This document shows, in pieces, positions 38,664 through 49,157 of a DNA stretch of 55,299 nucleotides (within the stretch, counting starts at the first letter, position 1; each line of letters begins with the position of its first letter). The position numbers and the translations under genes are program-made. The notes under the pieces were generated by a model. The model was given only the letters and a program-made list of their open reading frames with translations. It was not told the origin of the DNA and ran no database searches. The stretch lies in the NCBI RefSeq assembly GCF_002140175.1, contig NZ_NGMO01000002.1:105177-160475 (forward strand), given 5' to 3'. This stretch comes from Candidatus Enterococcus wittei (lineage in GTDB: Bacteria > Bacillota > Bacilli > Lactobacillales > Enterococcaceae).

Positions 38664-39020
38664 GTGATTACAAAACCAGATAAGAACAAAACACGTCAAA
38701 AGAGACATCGTCGTGTACGTAACAATATCTCTGGTACTGCTGAGCGCCCACGCTTGAACGTTTTTCGTTCTAATAAAAACATCTACGCGCAAATCATTGA
38801 TGACGTAGCGGGTGTAACGCTAGCAAGTGCCTCTACCTTGGATAAAGAAATTTCAGGTGGAACAAAAACAGAAGCAGCACAAGCTGTCGGTAAATTAGTT
38901 GCTGAACGTGCAGCTGAAAAAGGCGTTAAAGTAGTAGTCTTTGACCGTGGTGGATACCTTTACCATGGCCGTGTTCAAGCTTTAGCTGAAGCTGCTCGCG
39001 AAAATGGACTAGAATTTTAG
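38664..39020 (+). CDS. rplR: 50S ribosomal protein L18
   Basis: 118 aa, binds 5S rRNA together with L5. The GTG at 38664 ([17 protein letters not shown]) has GAGGTGA 6 nt upstream; the GTG at 38655 would lie inside that site. It is preceded by a structured, terminator-like element, which may set its level apart from rplF. Confidence 0.96.
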   Translation: MITKPDKNKTRQKRHRRVRNNISGTAERPRLNVFRSNKNIYAQIIDDVAGVTLASASTLDKEISGGTKTEAAQAVGKLVAERAAEKGVKVVVFDRGGYLYHGRVQALAEAARENGLEF

Positions 39021-39040
39021 AAGAAGGAGGAATACCATTC

Positions 39041-39541
39041 ATGGTTTATATCGATCCAAAACATTTGGAATTAGAAGACCGCGTTGTTGCAATTAACCGT
39101 GTAACAAAAGTTGTTAAAGGTGGACGTCGTCTACGTTTTGCTGCTTTAGTTGTTGTCGGTGACAAAAACGGACATGTAGGATTTGGTACTGGTAAAGCAC
39201 AAGAAGTACCTGAAGCAATCCGTAAAGCAATTGAAGATGCGAAGAAAAACTTAGTTGAAGTACCTATGGTTGGTTCAACAATCCCACACGAAGTAATCGG
39301 TGCTTTTAGTGGTGGTAGAATCCTAATGAAACCTGCTGTTGAAGGTTCTGGGGTTGCTGCTGGTGGACCAGTTCGTGCCGTATTAGAATTAGCAGGGGTA
39401 GCAGATATCACTTCTAAATCTTTAGGCTCAAACACACCAATCAACGTTGTTCGTGCAACAGTTGAAGGTTTGAAACAATTGAAACGTGCTGAAGAAGTTG
39501 CAGCTCTACGCGGCAAATCAGTTGAAGAATTAATCGGATAA
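39041..39541 (+). CDS. rpsE: 30S ribosomal protein S5
   Basis: 166 aa, starting [20 protein letters not shown]; decoding fidelity and mRNA entry. The spectinomycin-resistance loop around residues 20-30 ([12 protein letters not shown]) looks wild type. GAAGGAGG upstream. Confidence 0.98.
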   Translation: MVYIDPKHLELEDRVVAINRVTKVVKGGRRLRFAALVVVGDKNGHVGFGTGKAQEVPEAIRKAIEDAKKNLVEVPMVGSTIPHEVIGAFSGGRILMKPAVEGSGVAAGGPVRAVLELAGVADITSKSLGSNTPINVVRATVEGLKQLKRAEEVAALRGKSVEELIG

Positions 39542-39555
39542 GGAGGACAAACATA

Positions 39556-39735
39556 ATGGCTGAATTAAAAGTTACTTTAAAACGCAGTATTATCGGACGT
39601 CCTCAAAACCAACGCGATACAGTTAAAGCGTTAGGTCTTACAAAGATTAACAGTTCAGTGGTTAAGCCTGCTAATGAAGCAATCAAAGGCATGATCAACA
39701 CTGTTTCTCACTTAGTGGACGTTGAAGAAGTTTAA
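39556..39735 (+). CDS. rpmD: 50S ribosomal protein L30
   Basis: A 59-aa protein read directly from the sequence: starts [20 protein letters not shown] and ends VDVEEV. AAGGAGG lies 10 nt before the ATG and 14 nt separate it from rpsE. The length and the position between rpsE and rplO are as expected for L30, a globular 23S-binding protein. Confidence 0.97.
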   Translation: MAELKVTLKRSIIGRPQNQRDTVKALGLTKINSSVVKPANEAIKGMINTVSHLVDVEEV

Positions 39736-39781
39736 TTAAAACATCATCATAGAACTAGAATATTAAGGAGGTGCCAAACCT

Positions 39782-40221
39782 ATGAAACTTCATGAATTAA
39801 AACCCGCTGAAGGTTCACGCCAAGTACGTAACCGTGTTGGTCGTGGTACTTCTTCAGGTAACGGAAAAACTGCCGGACGTGGTCAAAAAGGACAAAAAGC
39901 TCGTTCAGGCGGAGGTGTACGTTTAGGATTTGAAGGTGGACAAACACCTTTATTCCGTCGCTTACCAAAACGTGGTTTTACAAATGTGAACCGCAAAGAT
40001 TACGCTGTTATTAATTTAGATGTTTTGAATCGCTTTGAAGACGGAGCAGAAGTAACTCCAGTTACTTTAGTTGAAGCTGGAATCGTGAAAAACGAAAAAG
40101 CTGGAATCAAAGTATTAGCAAACGGAGACTTAAACAAGAAATTAACTGTGAAAGCAGCTAAATTCTCAAAAGCAGCTCAAGAAGCAATCGAAGCAGCCGG
40201 TGGCTCAATCGAGGTGATCTA

Positions 40222-40222
<1 letters not shown>
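39782..40222 (+). CDS. rplO: 50S ribosomal protein L15
   Basis: 146 aa, starting [20 protein letters not shown], with the Gly-rich extended N-terminal half ([19 protein letters not shown]). AAGGAGG upstream. Stop and secY start share a base, coupling their translation. Confidence 0.98.
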
Positions 40223-42224
<2,002 letters not shown>

Positions 42225-42264
42225 CACGATTTGCCCGTAGCCGACTTGCATTATGCAGTTACTC

Positions 42265-42293
42265 TTGTCAAGTTCAATAAATTATGATAGAAT
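42265..42293 (+). promoter_or_regulatory. Promoter upstream of infA
   Basis: TTGTCA (42265-42270), 17 nt, TAGAAT (42288-42293) in the 191-nt gap after adk; probably an internal promoter for infA-rpmJ-rpsM-rpsK-rpoA-rplQ. Confidence 0.65.
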
Positions 42294-42307
42294 ATGTCAG
42301 TCCGACT

Positions 42308-42369
42308 TCTAGAGAATCCTCTAGATGATCCATTTTGAGAATTTTGAGGTGGGAACTGCAGTTTCCGCC
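42308..42369 (+). promoter_or_regulatory. Structured leader of infA
   Basis: Two stems: TCTAGAG/CTCTAGA (42308-42325) and GGTGGGAACTG/CAGTTTCCGCC (42348-42369). They lie between the candidate promoter and the infA start. Role unknown. Confidence 0.45.
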
Positions 42370-42415
42370 ATTTTATCGTGTGAAAATGCGAAACAAGTAC
42401 AAGGAGGTACTGTGC

Positions 42416-42634
42416 GTGGCAAAAGAAGATATGATTGAAGTCGAAGGTACAGTCGTCGAAACTTTGCCGAATGCAATGTTTAAAGTTGAACTAGAAAACG
42501 GACACCAAGTTCTTGCAACTGTTTCAGGTAAAATTCGTATGCACTATATCCGTATCTTACCTGGTGACAAAGTGACGGTTGAATTGTCTCCGTATGATCT
42601 GAACCGTGGCCGTATCACTTATCGCTTTAAATAA
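42416..42634 (+). CDS. infA: Translation initiation factor IF-1
   Basis: 72-aa OB-fold protein that blocks the A-site during initiation. GTG start at 42416 ([18 protein letters not shown]) with AAGGAGGT about 8 nt upstream; the track of open codons reaching further up covers the hairpin leader and is not coding. Ends GRITYRFK as usual. Confidence 0.97.
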   Translation: MAKEDMIEVEGTVVETLPNAMFKVELENGHQVLATVSGKIRMHYIRILPGDKVTVELSPYDLNRGRITYRFK

Positions 42635-42666
42635 TTGTACTCCGTAAAACTACAGGAGGTATTATC

Positions 42667-42783
42667 ATGAAAGTAAGACCATCAGTAAAACCAATGTGTG
42701 AACATTGTAAAGTAATTCGTCGTAAAGGACGCGTTATGGTGATTTGCCCAGCAAATCCAAAACATAAACAACGTCAAGGATAA
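42667..42783 (+). CDS. rpmJ: 50S ribosomal protein L36
   Basis: A 38-aa zinc protein read directly: [20 protein letters not shown] at the start and KHKQRQG at the end. The zinc ligands Cys11, Cys14, Cys27 and His are present (zinc form). CAGGAGGT precedes the ATG; it lies between infA and rpsM as usual. Confidence 0.97.
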   Translation: MKVRPSVKPMCEHCKVIRRKGRVMVICPANPKHKQRQG

Positions 42784-42800
42784 TTGGAGGTGCACTAAAT

Positions 42801-43166
42801 ATGGCTCGTATTGCAGGAGTAGATATTCCTCGTGATAAACGTGTAGTAGTTTCACTTACTTATATCTATGGTATTGGTAACACTACTGCTAAAAAAATCT
42901 TAGCTGATGCTGGCGTGTCTGAAGATGTTCGTGTTCGTGAATTAACGAATGAACAAACAGATGCTATCCGTGCAGAAGTAGATAAGTTAAAAGTTGAAGG
43001 GGATCTTCGTCGTGAAGTGAACTTAAACATCAAACGCTTGATGGAAATCGGTTCTTACCGAGGTATCCGTCACCGTCGTGGATTGCCTGTTCGTGGACAA
43101 AACACGAAAAACAATGCACGTACTCGTAAAGGCCCAGCTCGCGCTATCGCTGGCAAGAAAAAATAA
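42801..43166 (+). CDS. rpsM: 30S ribosomal protein S13
   Basis: 121 aa, starting [19 protein letters not shown]; helix-two-turn-helix head protein contacting P-site tRNA and the 50S. Basic tail [15 protein letters not shown] upstream, 17 nt after rpmJ. Confidence 0.98.
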   Translation: MARIAGVDIPRDKRVVVSLTYIYGIGNTTAKKILADAGVSEDVRVRELTNEQTDAIRAEVDKLKVEGDLRREVNLNIKRLMEIGSYRGIRHRRGLPVRGQNTKNNARTRKGPARAIAGKKK

Positions 43167-43193
43167 TTCTTAAGTGAAGGAGGTTAAATCTTC

Positions 43194-43583
43194 ATGGTAG
43201 CAAAAAAAGTGAATCGTAAACGCCGTGTGAAAAAGAATATAGAATCTGGGATTGCACATATCCACTCTACATTCAACAACACTATCATCATGATCACTGA
43301 TACTCACGGAAATGCATTAGCGTGGTCATCAGCTGGTTCATTAGGTTTTAAAGGAAGCAAAAAATCAACTCCTTTTGCCGCTCAAATGGCAGCAGAAACA
43401 GCTACGAAAGCAGCAATGGAACACGGATTAAAAACTGTTGAAGTAACAGTTAAAGGACCTGGTTCTGGACGTGAAGCAGCAATTCGTTCATTACAAGCGA
43501 CAGGTTTAGAAGTGACTGCAATTCGTGACGTGACTCCAATTCCTCATAATGGTGCCCGCCCTCCAAAACGCCGTCGTGTTTAA
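43194..43583 (+). CDS. rpsK: 30S ribosomal protein S11
   Basis: 129 aa, lies on the platform near the mRNA exit. Ends with the conserved [26 protein letters not shown] upstream; 27 nt after rpsM. Confidence 0.98.
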   Translation: MVAKKVNRKRRVKKNIESGIAHIHSTFNNTIIMITDTHGNALAWSSAGSLGFKGSKKSTPFAAQMAAETATKAAMEHGLKTVEVTVKGPGSGREAAIRSLQATGLEVTAIRDVTPIPHNGARPPKRRRV

Positions 43584-43662
43584 TGAGTGCCGCTCATTTT
43601 GAGTTCTATTCGTAACGTCATTGAACAAGACACTTTTCGTTTTGAAAGGGGTAAAGATAAGA

Positions 43663-44601
43663 ATGATTGAGTTCGAAAAACCAAGAATCGCAAAAATTGA
43701 TGAAGAAAAAGATTATGGCAAGTTCATCGTTGAACCTCTTGAAAGAGGGTATGGGACTACTTTAGGGAACTCCCTACGTCGTATTTTATTATCTTCTTTG
43801 CCAGGTGCTGCCATCACTAATATTCAAATCGATGGTGTACTGCATGAATTCTCTACCATCAAAGGTGTTAGAGAAGACGTCACTCAAATCATCTTGAACA
43901 TTAAAGGTTTAGCACTGAAAATGTATGGTCAAGAAGAAAAAACCCTTGAAATCGATATTACCGGACCTGCTACAGTAACTGCTGGCGATATTATCGTTGA
44001 TAGTGAGGTAGAAATTCTTAACAAAGATATGTACATCTGCAGTGTCTCTGAAGGAGCTACGTTCCATGCTCGCTTAACAGTGAAGCCAGGACGTGGATAT
44101 GTTCAAGCAGATGAAAATAAAAAAGAAGATATGCCAATCGGTGTTCTTCCAGTCGATTCAATCTATACACCTGTACGTCGTGTAAACTACCAAGTAGAAA
44201 ATACACGTGTCGGACATCGTGAAGATTTTGATAAATTGACAATGGAGATTTGGACAGATGGTTCAATCGAACCATTGGAAGCAATGAGTTTAGCTGCAAA
44301 AATCATGACTGAACATTTAGATATCTTTGTAAACTTAACTGATGAAGCGAAAAACGCTGAAATCATGGTGGAAAAAGAAGAAACACAAAAAGAAAAAATG
44401 TTGGAAATGACAATTGAAGAATTAGACTTATCTGTTCGTTCTTATAATTGCTTAAAACGTGCAGGAATCAATACTGTACAAGAACTTACGAATAAATCTG
44501 AGCCAGAAATGATCAAAGTCCGCAACTTAGGACGTAAATCATTAGAAGAAGTTAAAGCAAAAATGCATGACTTAGGTTTAGGTTTACGTAAAGAAGATTA
44601 A
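43663..44601 (+). CDS. rpoA: RNA polymerase subunit alpha
   Basis: The 312-aa protein has an N-terminal assembly domain ([22 protein letters not shown]), a flexible linker near 230 and a C-terminal domain ([16 protein letters not shown]... [17 protein letters not shown]) that binds UP elements and activators such as CcpA. The ATG at 43663 ([12 protein letters not shown]) has AAAGGGG; the earlier TTG frame start at 43621 adds residues foreign to the family. Confidence 0.98.
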   Translation: MIEFEKPRIAKIDEEKDYGKFIVEPLERGYGTTLGNSLRRILLSSLPGAAITNIQIDGVLHEFSTIKGVREDVTQIILNIKGLALKMYGQEEKTLEIDITGPATVTAGDIIVDSEVEILNKDMYICSVSEGATFHARLTVKPGRGYVQADENKKEDMPIGVLPVDSIYTPVRRVNYQVENTRVGHREDFDKLTMEIWTDGSIEPLEAMSLAAKIMTEHLDIFVNLTDEAKNAEIMVEKEETQKEKMLEMTIEELDLSVRSYNCLKRAGINTVQELTNKSEPEMIKVRNLGRKSLEEVKAKMHDLGLGLRKED

Positions 44602-44628
44602 AACCTTTTACGAAGGAGGGAAACCAAC

Positions 44629-45009
44629 GTGAGTTATCGTAAACTAGGACGCACATCTAGCCAACGTAAAGCGATGTTGCGTGATTTAACAACTGACTTA
44701 TTAATTAATGAACGTATTGTGACGACAGAAGCTCGTGCGAAAGAAGTTCGCTCGACTACTGAAAAAATGATCACTTTAGGCAAACGCGGGGACTTGCATG
44801 CACGTCGTCAAGCTGCGGCTTTCGTACGTAATGAAGTTGCTAGCGTACGTGAAGAAAATGAGGATATCGTCATTGAATCAGCTTTGCAAAAACTATTTAA
44901 TGATATTGCACCTCGTTATGCTGAACGTCAAGGTGGCTATACTCGTATCTTGAAGACAGAACCAAGACGCGGAGACGGTGCACCAATGGTTGTCTTAGAA
45001 CTTGTCTAA
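44629..45009 (+). CDS. rplQ: 50S ribosomal protein L17
   Basis: 126 aa from a GTG start ([18 protein letters not shown]), near the tunnel exit; last gene of the alpha operon. GAAGGAGGG upstream, 27 nt after rpoA. Terminator structures follow. Confidence 0.97.
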   Translation: MSYRKLGRTSSQRKAMLRDLTTDLLINERIVTTEARAKEVRSTTEKMITLGKRGDLHARRQAAAFVRNEVASVREENEDIVIESALQKLFNDIAPRYAERQGGYTRILKTEPRRGDGAPMVVLELV

Positions 45010-45096
45010 AATCACACTAATAACATCACTTTATAGATGATTCTTTTAGAGTGTTATGATGTTGGAAGTTACTTATTCCGAGTCTAGCTCAGCGCT

Positions 45097-45149
45097 ACTC
45101 CCCAAACCACTCGTTTGGGGAGTATGCACTCATCATAAAGTGTTTTTTT
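45097..45149 (+). terminator. Terminator region of the ribosomal cluster
   Basis: ACTCCCCAAAC (45097-45107) pairs with GTTTGGGGAGT (45113-45123). CATCATAAAGTG (45130-45141) before the T-run 45143-45149 can also pair with CACTTTATAGATG near 45033, giving a longer outer stem. Confidence 0.65.
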
Positions 45150-45278
45150 ATACCTTCAATTAACTGTCAAGACACATTTGAAGTTATAAAAAAACATTTT
45201 AATAAAGGATAAAAGATTGAAAACTACGTTGTTTTTTGATAGTGTTAGTAGGAACTTTAGGATGAAGAAGGAGTAATT

Positions 45279-46118
45279 ATGGAGCCGATTATTGAATTAG
45301 GAAAGATTAATTACAAATACCAGCCAGAAGATTTACGGCCAGCTCTGACAGACGTTTCTTTTACGATCAATAAAGGAGAATGGATCGCCATCATTGGACA
45401 CAATGGATCAGGTAAATCAACACTTGCAAAGACGATCAATGGATTACTTCTTCCGGAATCGGGAACGGTCAAAGTAGGCAACCAACTATTGAATGAAGAA
45501 AACATTTGGGCCATTCGCCGAAAAGTCGGCATGGTCTTTCAAAATCCAGATAATCAATTTGTTGGTTCCACAGTAGAAGACGATGTCGCTTTTGGCTTAG
45601 AGAATCAAGGAATCCCTCGGAAAGAAATGATTGAACGAGTGAAGGATGCTTTAGAAAAAGTTCGAATGGCTGATTTTGCGACTCGAGAACCTGCTCGACT
45701 ATCAGGTGGGCAAAAACAGCGTGTCGCTATAGCTGGTATAGTTGCTTTAAGGCCAGAAATCATTATCTTAGATGAAGCGACAAGCATGTTAGATCCAGAA
45801 GGCCGAGAAGAAGTGATTGCTACTATAAAAAAAATCAAAGATGAAAGCCATCTAACCGTGATCTCAATTACGCATGATATCGATGAGGCTGCAAATGCGA
45901 ATCGAATATTAGTGATGAAAGAAGGACAACTAGTCAATGAGGGAACACCTCAGGAGATTTTTTCTGCAGGTCCTGAGCTGATCAATTTAGGTTTAGATTT
46001 ACCTTTTCCTGAAAAATTGAAAAGTGCATTGAAACAACGTGGCATAGATGTACCAAAAGAATACATGACAGAAGAAAGGATGGTGGATTGGTTATGGACA
46101 TCCGTTTTGAAAAAGTAA
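45279..46118 (+). CDS. ecfA1: ECF transporter ATPase EcfA1
   Basis: One of two ATPases of the shared energising module for vitamin (energy-coupling factor) importers; substrate-binding S units lie elsewhere. The 279-aa protein has Walker [11 protein letters not shown]-loop FQNPDNQ, signature [13 protein letters not shown] and Walker [20 protein letters not shown] precedes the ATG. It overlaps ecfA2 by 25 nt, indicating coupling and equal amounts. Confidence 0.96.
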   Translation: MEPIIELGKINYKYQPEDLRPALTDVSFTINKGEWIAIIGHNGSGKSTLAKTINGLLLPESGTVKVGNQLLNEENIWAIRRKVGMVFQNPDNQFVGSTVEDDVAFGLENQGIPRKEMIERVKDALEKVRMADFATREPARLSGGQKQRVAIAGIVALRPEIIILDEATSMLDPEGREEVIATIKKIKDESHLTVISITHDIDEAANANRILVMKEGQLVNEGTPQEIFSAGPELINLGLDLPFPEKLKSALKQRGIDVPKEYMTEERMVDWLWTSVLKK

Positions 46119-46963
46119 ATTTCACATACCAGCCGAATACACCATTCGAACAACGTGCATTATTTGATATCGATTTACAAATTAAAGAAAATAGTTATAC
46201 AGCTTTAGTCGGACATACTGGAAGTGGTAAATCTACTTTGTTGCAACATTTAAATGCTTTGATCAAACCAACCGAAGGAGTGGTCCAGATTGGGGATCGA
46301 CGAATCACTCCTGAAACGAACAATAAAAACTTGAAACCGATTCGAAAAAAAGTAGGTATCGTGTTTCAATTTCCAGAAGCACAATTATTTGAAGAAACAG
46401 TAGCTAAAGATATTGCTTTTGGACCTAAGAATTTTGGCATAAAGGAAGAAGATGCTATTAAATTAGCAGCGGAAACCTTGGAACAAGTAGGATTGGATGA
46501 AAGCTACTTAGAGCGTTCGCCTTTTGAATTATCAGGAGGACAAATGCGTCGTGTCGCTATTGCGGGAGTCTTAGCAATGAAGCCAGAAGTATTAGTATTG
46601 GACGAACCTACAGCAGGCTTGGATCCTCAAGGACGAAAAGAAATGATGGACATGTTTTGGCGTTTACACAATGAGCACCATATTACGATCGTACTGGTGA
46701 CTCACTTGATGGATGATGTCGCTAACTATGCTGATTATGTTTACGTATTAGAAAAAGGTCGAATCGTTAAATGCGGCGAACCAAAAGATGTATTTCAAAA
46801 TCTTTTTTGGTTAAAAGAAAAACAACTAGGTGTGCCGACTGCGACTGAATTTGCAGAAGAGCTAAGGAAAAAAGGGATTCATTTTTCAGAATTGCCCATT
46901 ACTGCAGATGAATTAGCAGATCAACTAGTCAATCTAGCAGGAGGAACTGCCCATGATGAATAA
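46094..46963 (+). CDS. ecfA2: ECF transporter ATPase EcfA2
   Basis: Partner ATPase, 289 aa, starting [19 protein letters not shown]. Walker [11 protein letters not shown]-loop FQFPEAQ, signature [13 protein letters not shown], Walker [13 protein letters not shown]. Start at 46094 inside the end of ecfA1, with GGATGGTGG upstream; a TTG two codons earlier is less likely. It overlaps ecfT by 11 nt. Confidence 0.96.
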   Translation: MDIRFEKVNFTYQPNTPFEQRALFDIDLQIKENSYTALVGHTGSGKSTLLQHLNALIKPTEGVVQIGDRRITPETNNKNLKPIRKKVGIVFQFPEAQLFEETVAKDIAFGPKNFGIKEEDAIKLAAETLEQVGLDESYLERSPFELSGGQMRRVAIAGVLAMKPEVLVLDEPTAGLDPQGRKEMMDMFWRLHNEHHITIVLVTHLMDDVANYADYVYVLEKGRIVKCGEPKDVFQNLFWLKEKQLGVPTATEFAEELRKKGIHFSELPITADELADQLVNLAGGTAHDE

Positions 46964-47750
46964 GTTGATTTTTGGTCGCTACATGCCTGGAGATTCTTTG
47001 ATTCATCAACTAGATCCACGGGCAAAATTATTAGCTAGTTTTTATTTTATTGGCATTATTTTTCTTGCAAATAACTGGCAAGCCTATGCACTACTGGCAG
47101 TCTTTACCTTGTTTGCTGTTTTTTTATCAAAAGTAGATATGAAATTTTTTATTCGGGGAATCCGACCATTGATTTGGTTGATTCTTTTTACCGTAGCCTT
47201 ACAGGTCTTGTTTACAAGTGGTGGTGAAACCTATTGGAGTTGGGGGATCTTTAATATTACCCAGTTTGGTGTAATGAACGGTCTATTTATTTTTTGTCGT
47301 TTTGTGTTGATCATCTTCATGTCCACTTTATTGACGTTGACCACCCCCCCATTGGAATTATCTGATGCGATTGAATATTTATTGCGTCCATTAAAAGTAG
47401 TTCGATTTCCTGTTCATGAAATTTCATTGATGTTGTCTATTGCTTTGAGATTTGTTCCTACATTAATGGACGAAACAGAGAAAATCATGAATGCTCAACG
47501 TGCCCGTGGAGTGGATTTTGGTGAGGGAAGTCTTGTCCAAAAAATGAAAGCAGTCATTCCTTTACTTATTCCGTTGTTTGTTAGCAGTTTCAATCGTGCA
47601 GAAGATCTGGCGACTGCCATGGAAGCAAGAGGGTATCAAGGTGGAGAAGGCCGAACGAAATATAGGGTTCTCTACTGGCATACTCGCGACACACTAGTGA
47701 TGGTGACCTTCGTACTCTTAACGGTCGTATTGATCTTTATTCGTGGCTGA
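46953..47750 (+). CDS. ecfT: ECF transporter transmembrane subunit EcfT
   Basis: 265-aa scaffold membrane protein linking the two ATPases to exchangeable S components. Several hydrophobic segments, and the two Ala-Arg-Gly coupling motifs that contact the ATPases: QRARGVDFG and [15 protein letters not shown] upstream; it overlaps ecfA2. Confidence 0.95.
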   Translation: MMNKLIFGRYMPGDSLIHQLDPRAKLLASFYFIGIIFLANNWQAYALLAVFTLFAVFLSKVDMKFFIRGIRPLIWLILFTVALQVLFTSGGETYWSWGIFNITQFGVMNGLFIFCRFVLIIFMSTLLTLTTPPLELSDAIEYLLRPLKVVRFPVHEISLMLSIALRFVPTLMDETEKIMNAQRARGVDFGEGSLVQKMKAVIPLLIPLFVSSFNRAEDLATAMEARGYQGGEGRTKYRVLYWHTRDTLVMVTFVLLTVVLIFIRG

Positions 47751-47793
47751 GTGCTATTTTAAGCCTAGAAATTGATAACAGGGAGAAAATTAC

Positions 47794-48549
47794 ATGGTAC
47801 GTTATAAAGCAGTCATTGCCTACGACGGAACGCTTTTTAATGGCTTTCAAAAGCAGCCTAACGGTCGTACGGTGCAAGAAGAACTTGAAAAAACATTAAA
47901 AAAAATAGCGAATGGAAAAGACATCACTGTTTTTGGTTCAGGGAGAACAGATGCTGGTGTCCATGCTTGGGGTCAAGTGATCCATTTTGATTATCCTGAG
48001 GAACGTCCATTAGAGAGAATGCGCTTTGCTTTAGATACGCAGTCTCCGGAAGATATTGCTGTTAGAGACGTAGAAATCGTTCCAGAAAACTTTCATGCAC
48101 GTTACTTGGTGAAAGAAAAAACGTATCAGTTCAAAGTAGATATCGGTAAGCCTCGAAGTCCATTTCGTCGGCATTATGCCAGCTATTATCCGTATCCCAT
48201 TGATATAAAAAAGATCCAACAAGCACTGCCAGATCTTTTAGGTACTCATGATTTCACTTCATTCTGTGCTTCTGGCAGTTCGATTGAGGACAAGGTACGG
48301 ACGATTTATGAAGCTAGTCTACAAGTAAACGAAGCGCAAGATGAGCTAGTTTTCACCTTTCGTGGGGATGGTTTTTTATATAAGATGATTCGTATTTTAG
48401 TGGGAACTTTACTAAAAATTGGGAATGGTCGTTTACCTGCTGACTGTCTTCCAGCAATTATTGCTAAAAAAGACCGCAATGCTGCTGGACCAACGGCTCA
48501 TCCGGAAGGTTTGTATTTATACGAAGTGAAATATGACGGAGAAAACTAG
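47794..48549 (+). CDS. truA: tRNA pseudouridine synthase A
   Basis: Makes pseudouridine at tRNA positions 38-40. The 251-aa protein has catalytic Asp in GSGRTDAGVHAWGQ near residue 53. GGGAG upstream; 43 nt after ecfT. In Bacillus truA is followed by rplM-rpsI; here insertion sequences follow instead. Confidence 0.96.
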   Translation: MVRYKAVIAYDGTLFNGFQKQPNGRTVQEELEKTLKKIANGKDITVFGSGRTDAGVHAWGQVIHFDYPEERPLERMRFALDTQSPEDIAVRDVEIVPENFHARYLVKEKTYQFKVDIGKPRSPFRRHYASYYPYPIDIKKIQQALPDLLGTHDFTSFCASGSSIEDKVRTIYEASLQVNEAQDELVFTFRGDGFLYKMIRILVGTLLKIGNGRLPADCLPAIIAKKDRNAAGPTAHPEGLYLYEVKYDGEN

Positions 48550-48609
48550 TGATGAACAAAGATTGTTTGTCAAACGTTGTTGGTGAAGAGAAATCTTAGA
48601 ATGATTGGT

Positions 48610-48646
48610 GAACAGAAAGAAAGCAACATATTTTTGCTGTTCATTT
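48610..48646 (+). terminator. Hairpin that may serve as truA terminator
   Basis: GAACAG (48610-48615) pairs with CTGTTC (48637-48642), with inner AGCAA/TTGCT, then ATTTT. It belongs to the decayed ISL3 end. Confidence 0.45.
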
Positions 48647-48648
48647 TA

Positions 48649-48814
48649 GGTTGGGACAGAAGTGATTAACCTCGAGAAATTAGATGGGATTCACGAAAAA
48701 TGTTTTACAAATTTTTGTGAATTTCTGCTTATTTTCGAAAAAGTTGCTTCTGATTCCGCTGTTTATACGTATTTAGAGCGTGAAATAAGAGTAAATCATA
48801 CTTTTGTCCGATGC
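48649..48814 (+). repeat. Interspersed ~170-nt repeat, copy B
   Basis: Homologous to copy A at 7051-7222 in the other orientation: GGTTGGGACAGAAGTG at the start, GAGAAATTAGA, GGATTCACGAAAAATG, TTGCTTCTG, CGTATTTAGAGCGTG, and CTTTTGTCC at the end. The terminal hairpin is more degraded than in copy A. Confidence 0.8.
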
Positions 48815-48856
48815 AAAGATGCTGGTGGATTCACAAGCATCAAAAAGTATAGAGTC

Positions 48857-48901
48857 AAAAAAGAGAGAGGTCACTACAATATTGTAGTGATCTCTCTTTT
48901 T
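48857..48901 (-). terminator. Original terminator of the YfhO-family gene, now displaced
   Basis: Near-perfect dyad centred at 48880/48881 (TCACTACAAT-ATTGTAGTGA with GAGAGA arms), followed on the minus strand by TTTTTT. Joining 48902 to 51904 (removing the ISL3 and one 8-bp repeat) places it directly after the stop codon of the gene now ending at 51901. Confidence 0.8.
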
Positions 48902-48902
48902 A
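48895..48902. repeat. 8-bp target duplication of ISL3, left copy
   Basis: TCTTTTTA, identical to 51896-51903 and directly abutting GGCTCT of the element end. Confidence 0.85.
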
Positions 48903-48980
48903 GGCTCTTTGTCAAACACACATGAATTCGCAAACTCATTCACCCTGAAGAATGAAAGGTAAGATTGTAGTACAATTATA

Positions 48981-49157
48981 GGGGAAAGGAAAAAAGCCGC
49001 CATTATTTTGGAAAAGCAAGTGATGCCGATTGTCAAACTGGCTTGCTTTATTTCTCGAGAACCTTGAAATATTGCCAATGAGCATGTGTATAAAAATTTG
49101 ATTTTACATGAAATAAAGCACTCCTTTCCTAAAATCATGGGAAAGGAGTGCCTTTTT
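48981..49157 (+). ncRNA. Candidate bridge RNA of the IS110 element
   Basis: The non-coding left end contains a stem AAAGCAAG/CTTGCTTT (49013-49020 with 49042-49049) whose 21-nt loop holds TTGTCAAAC (49030-49038), identical to the target strand just left of the insertion. Further on, 49083-49110 (CATGTGTATAAAA...TTTTACATG) can fold and contains GTATAAAA, as at the element's right end (50395-50402), and CATGTGT, complementary to its left end (48918-48924). Order and size resemble known IS110 bridge RNAs (target loop, donor loop, then recombinase). The transcript ends are guesses. Confidence 0.5.
49118..49151 (+). promoter_or_regulatory. Perfect hairpin masking the IS110 recombinase ribosome-binding site
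   Basis: GCACTCCTTTCC (49118-49129) pairs without mismatch with GGAAAGGAGTGC (49140-49151); AAAGGAG, the Shine-Dalgarno for the ATG at 49158, is in the 3' arm. CTTTTT follows, so it may also terminate transcription entering from outside. Confidence 0.8.

Larger units (their letters stand above)
48561..48856. mobile_element. Deleted, old ISL3-ended element carrying interspersed repeat B
   Basis: The left part, from about 48561, matches the right end of the nearby complete ISL3: TTTGTCAAACGTTGTTGGTG, then GAAGAGAAATCTTAGAATGA against GAAGAGAAATCCTAGAATGA at 50413-50432. The right part (48819-48856, CATCAAAAAGTATAGAGTC) matches its left end (CATCAAAAAGTATAGAGCC). There is no transposase between, only the ~165-nt repeat. 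No target duplication can be recognised, so the element is old. Confidence 0.7.

Noticed and set aside
48662-48925. 87-codon frame over the repeat and terminator
   Set aside because: No ribosome-binding site, crosses the decayed ISL3 end, the terminator and the real ISL3 end; a chance frame.
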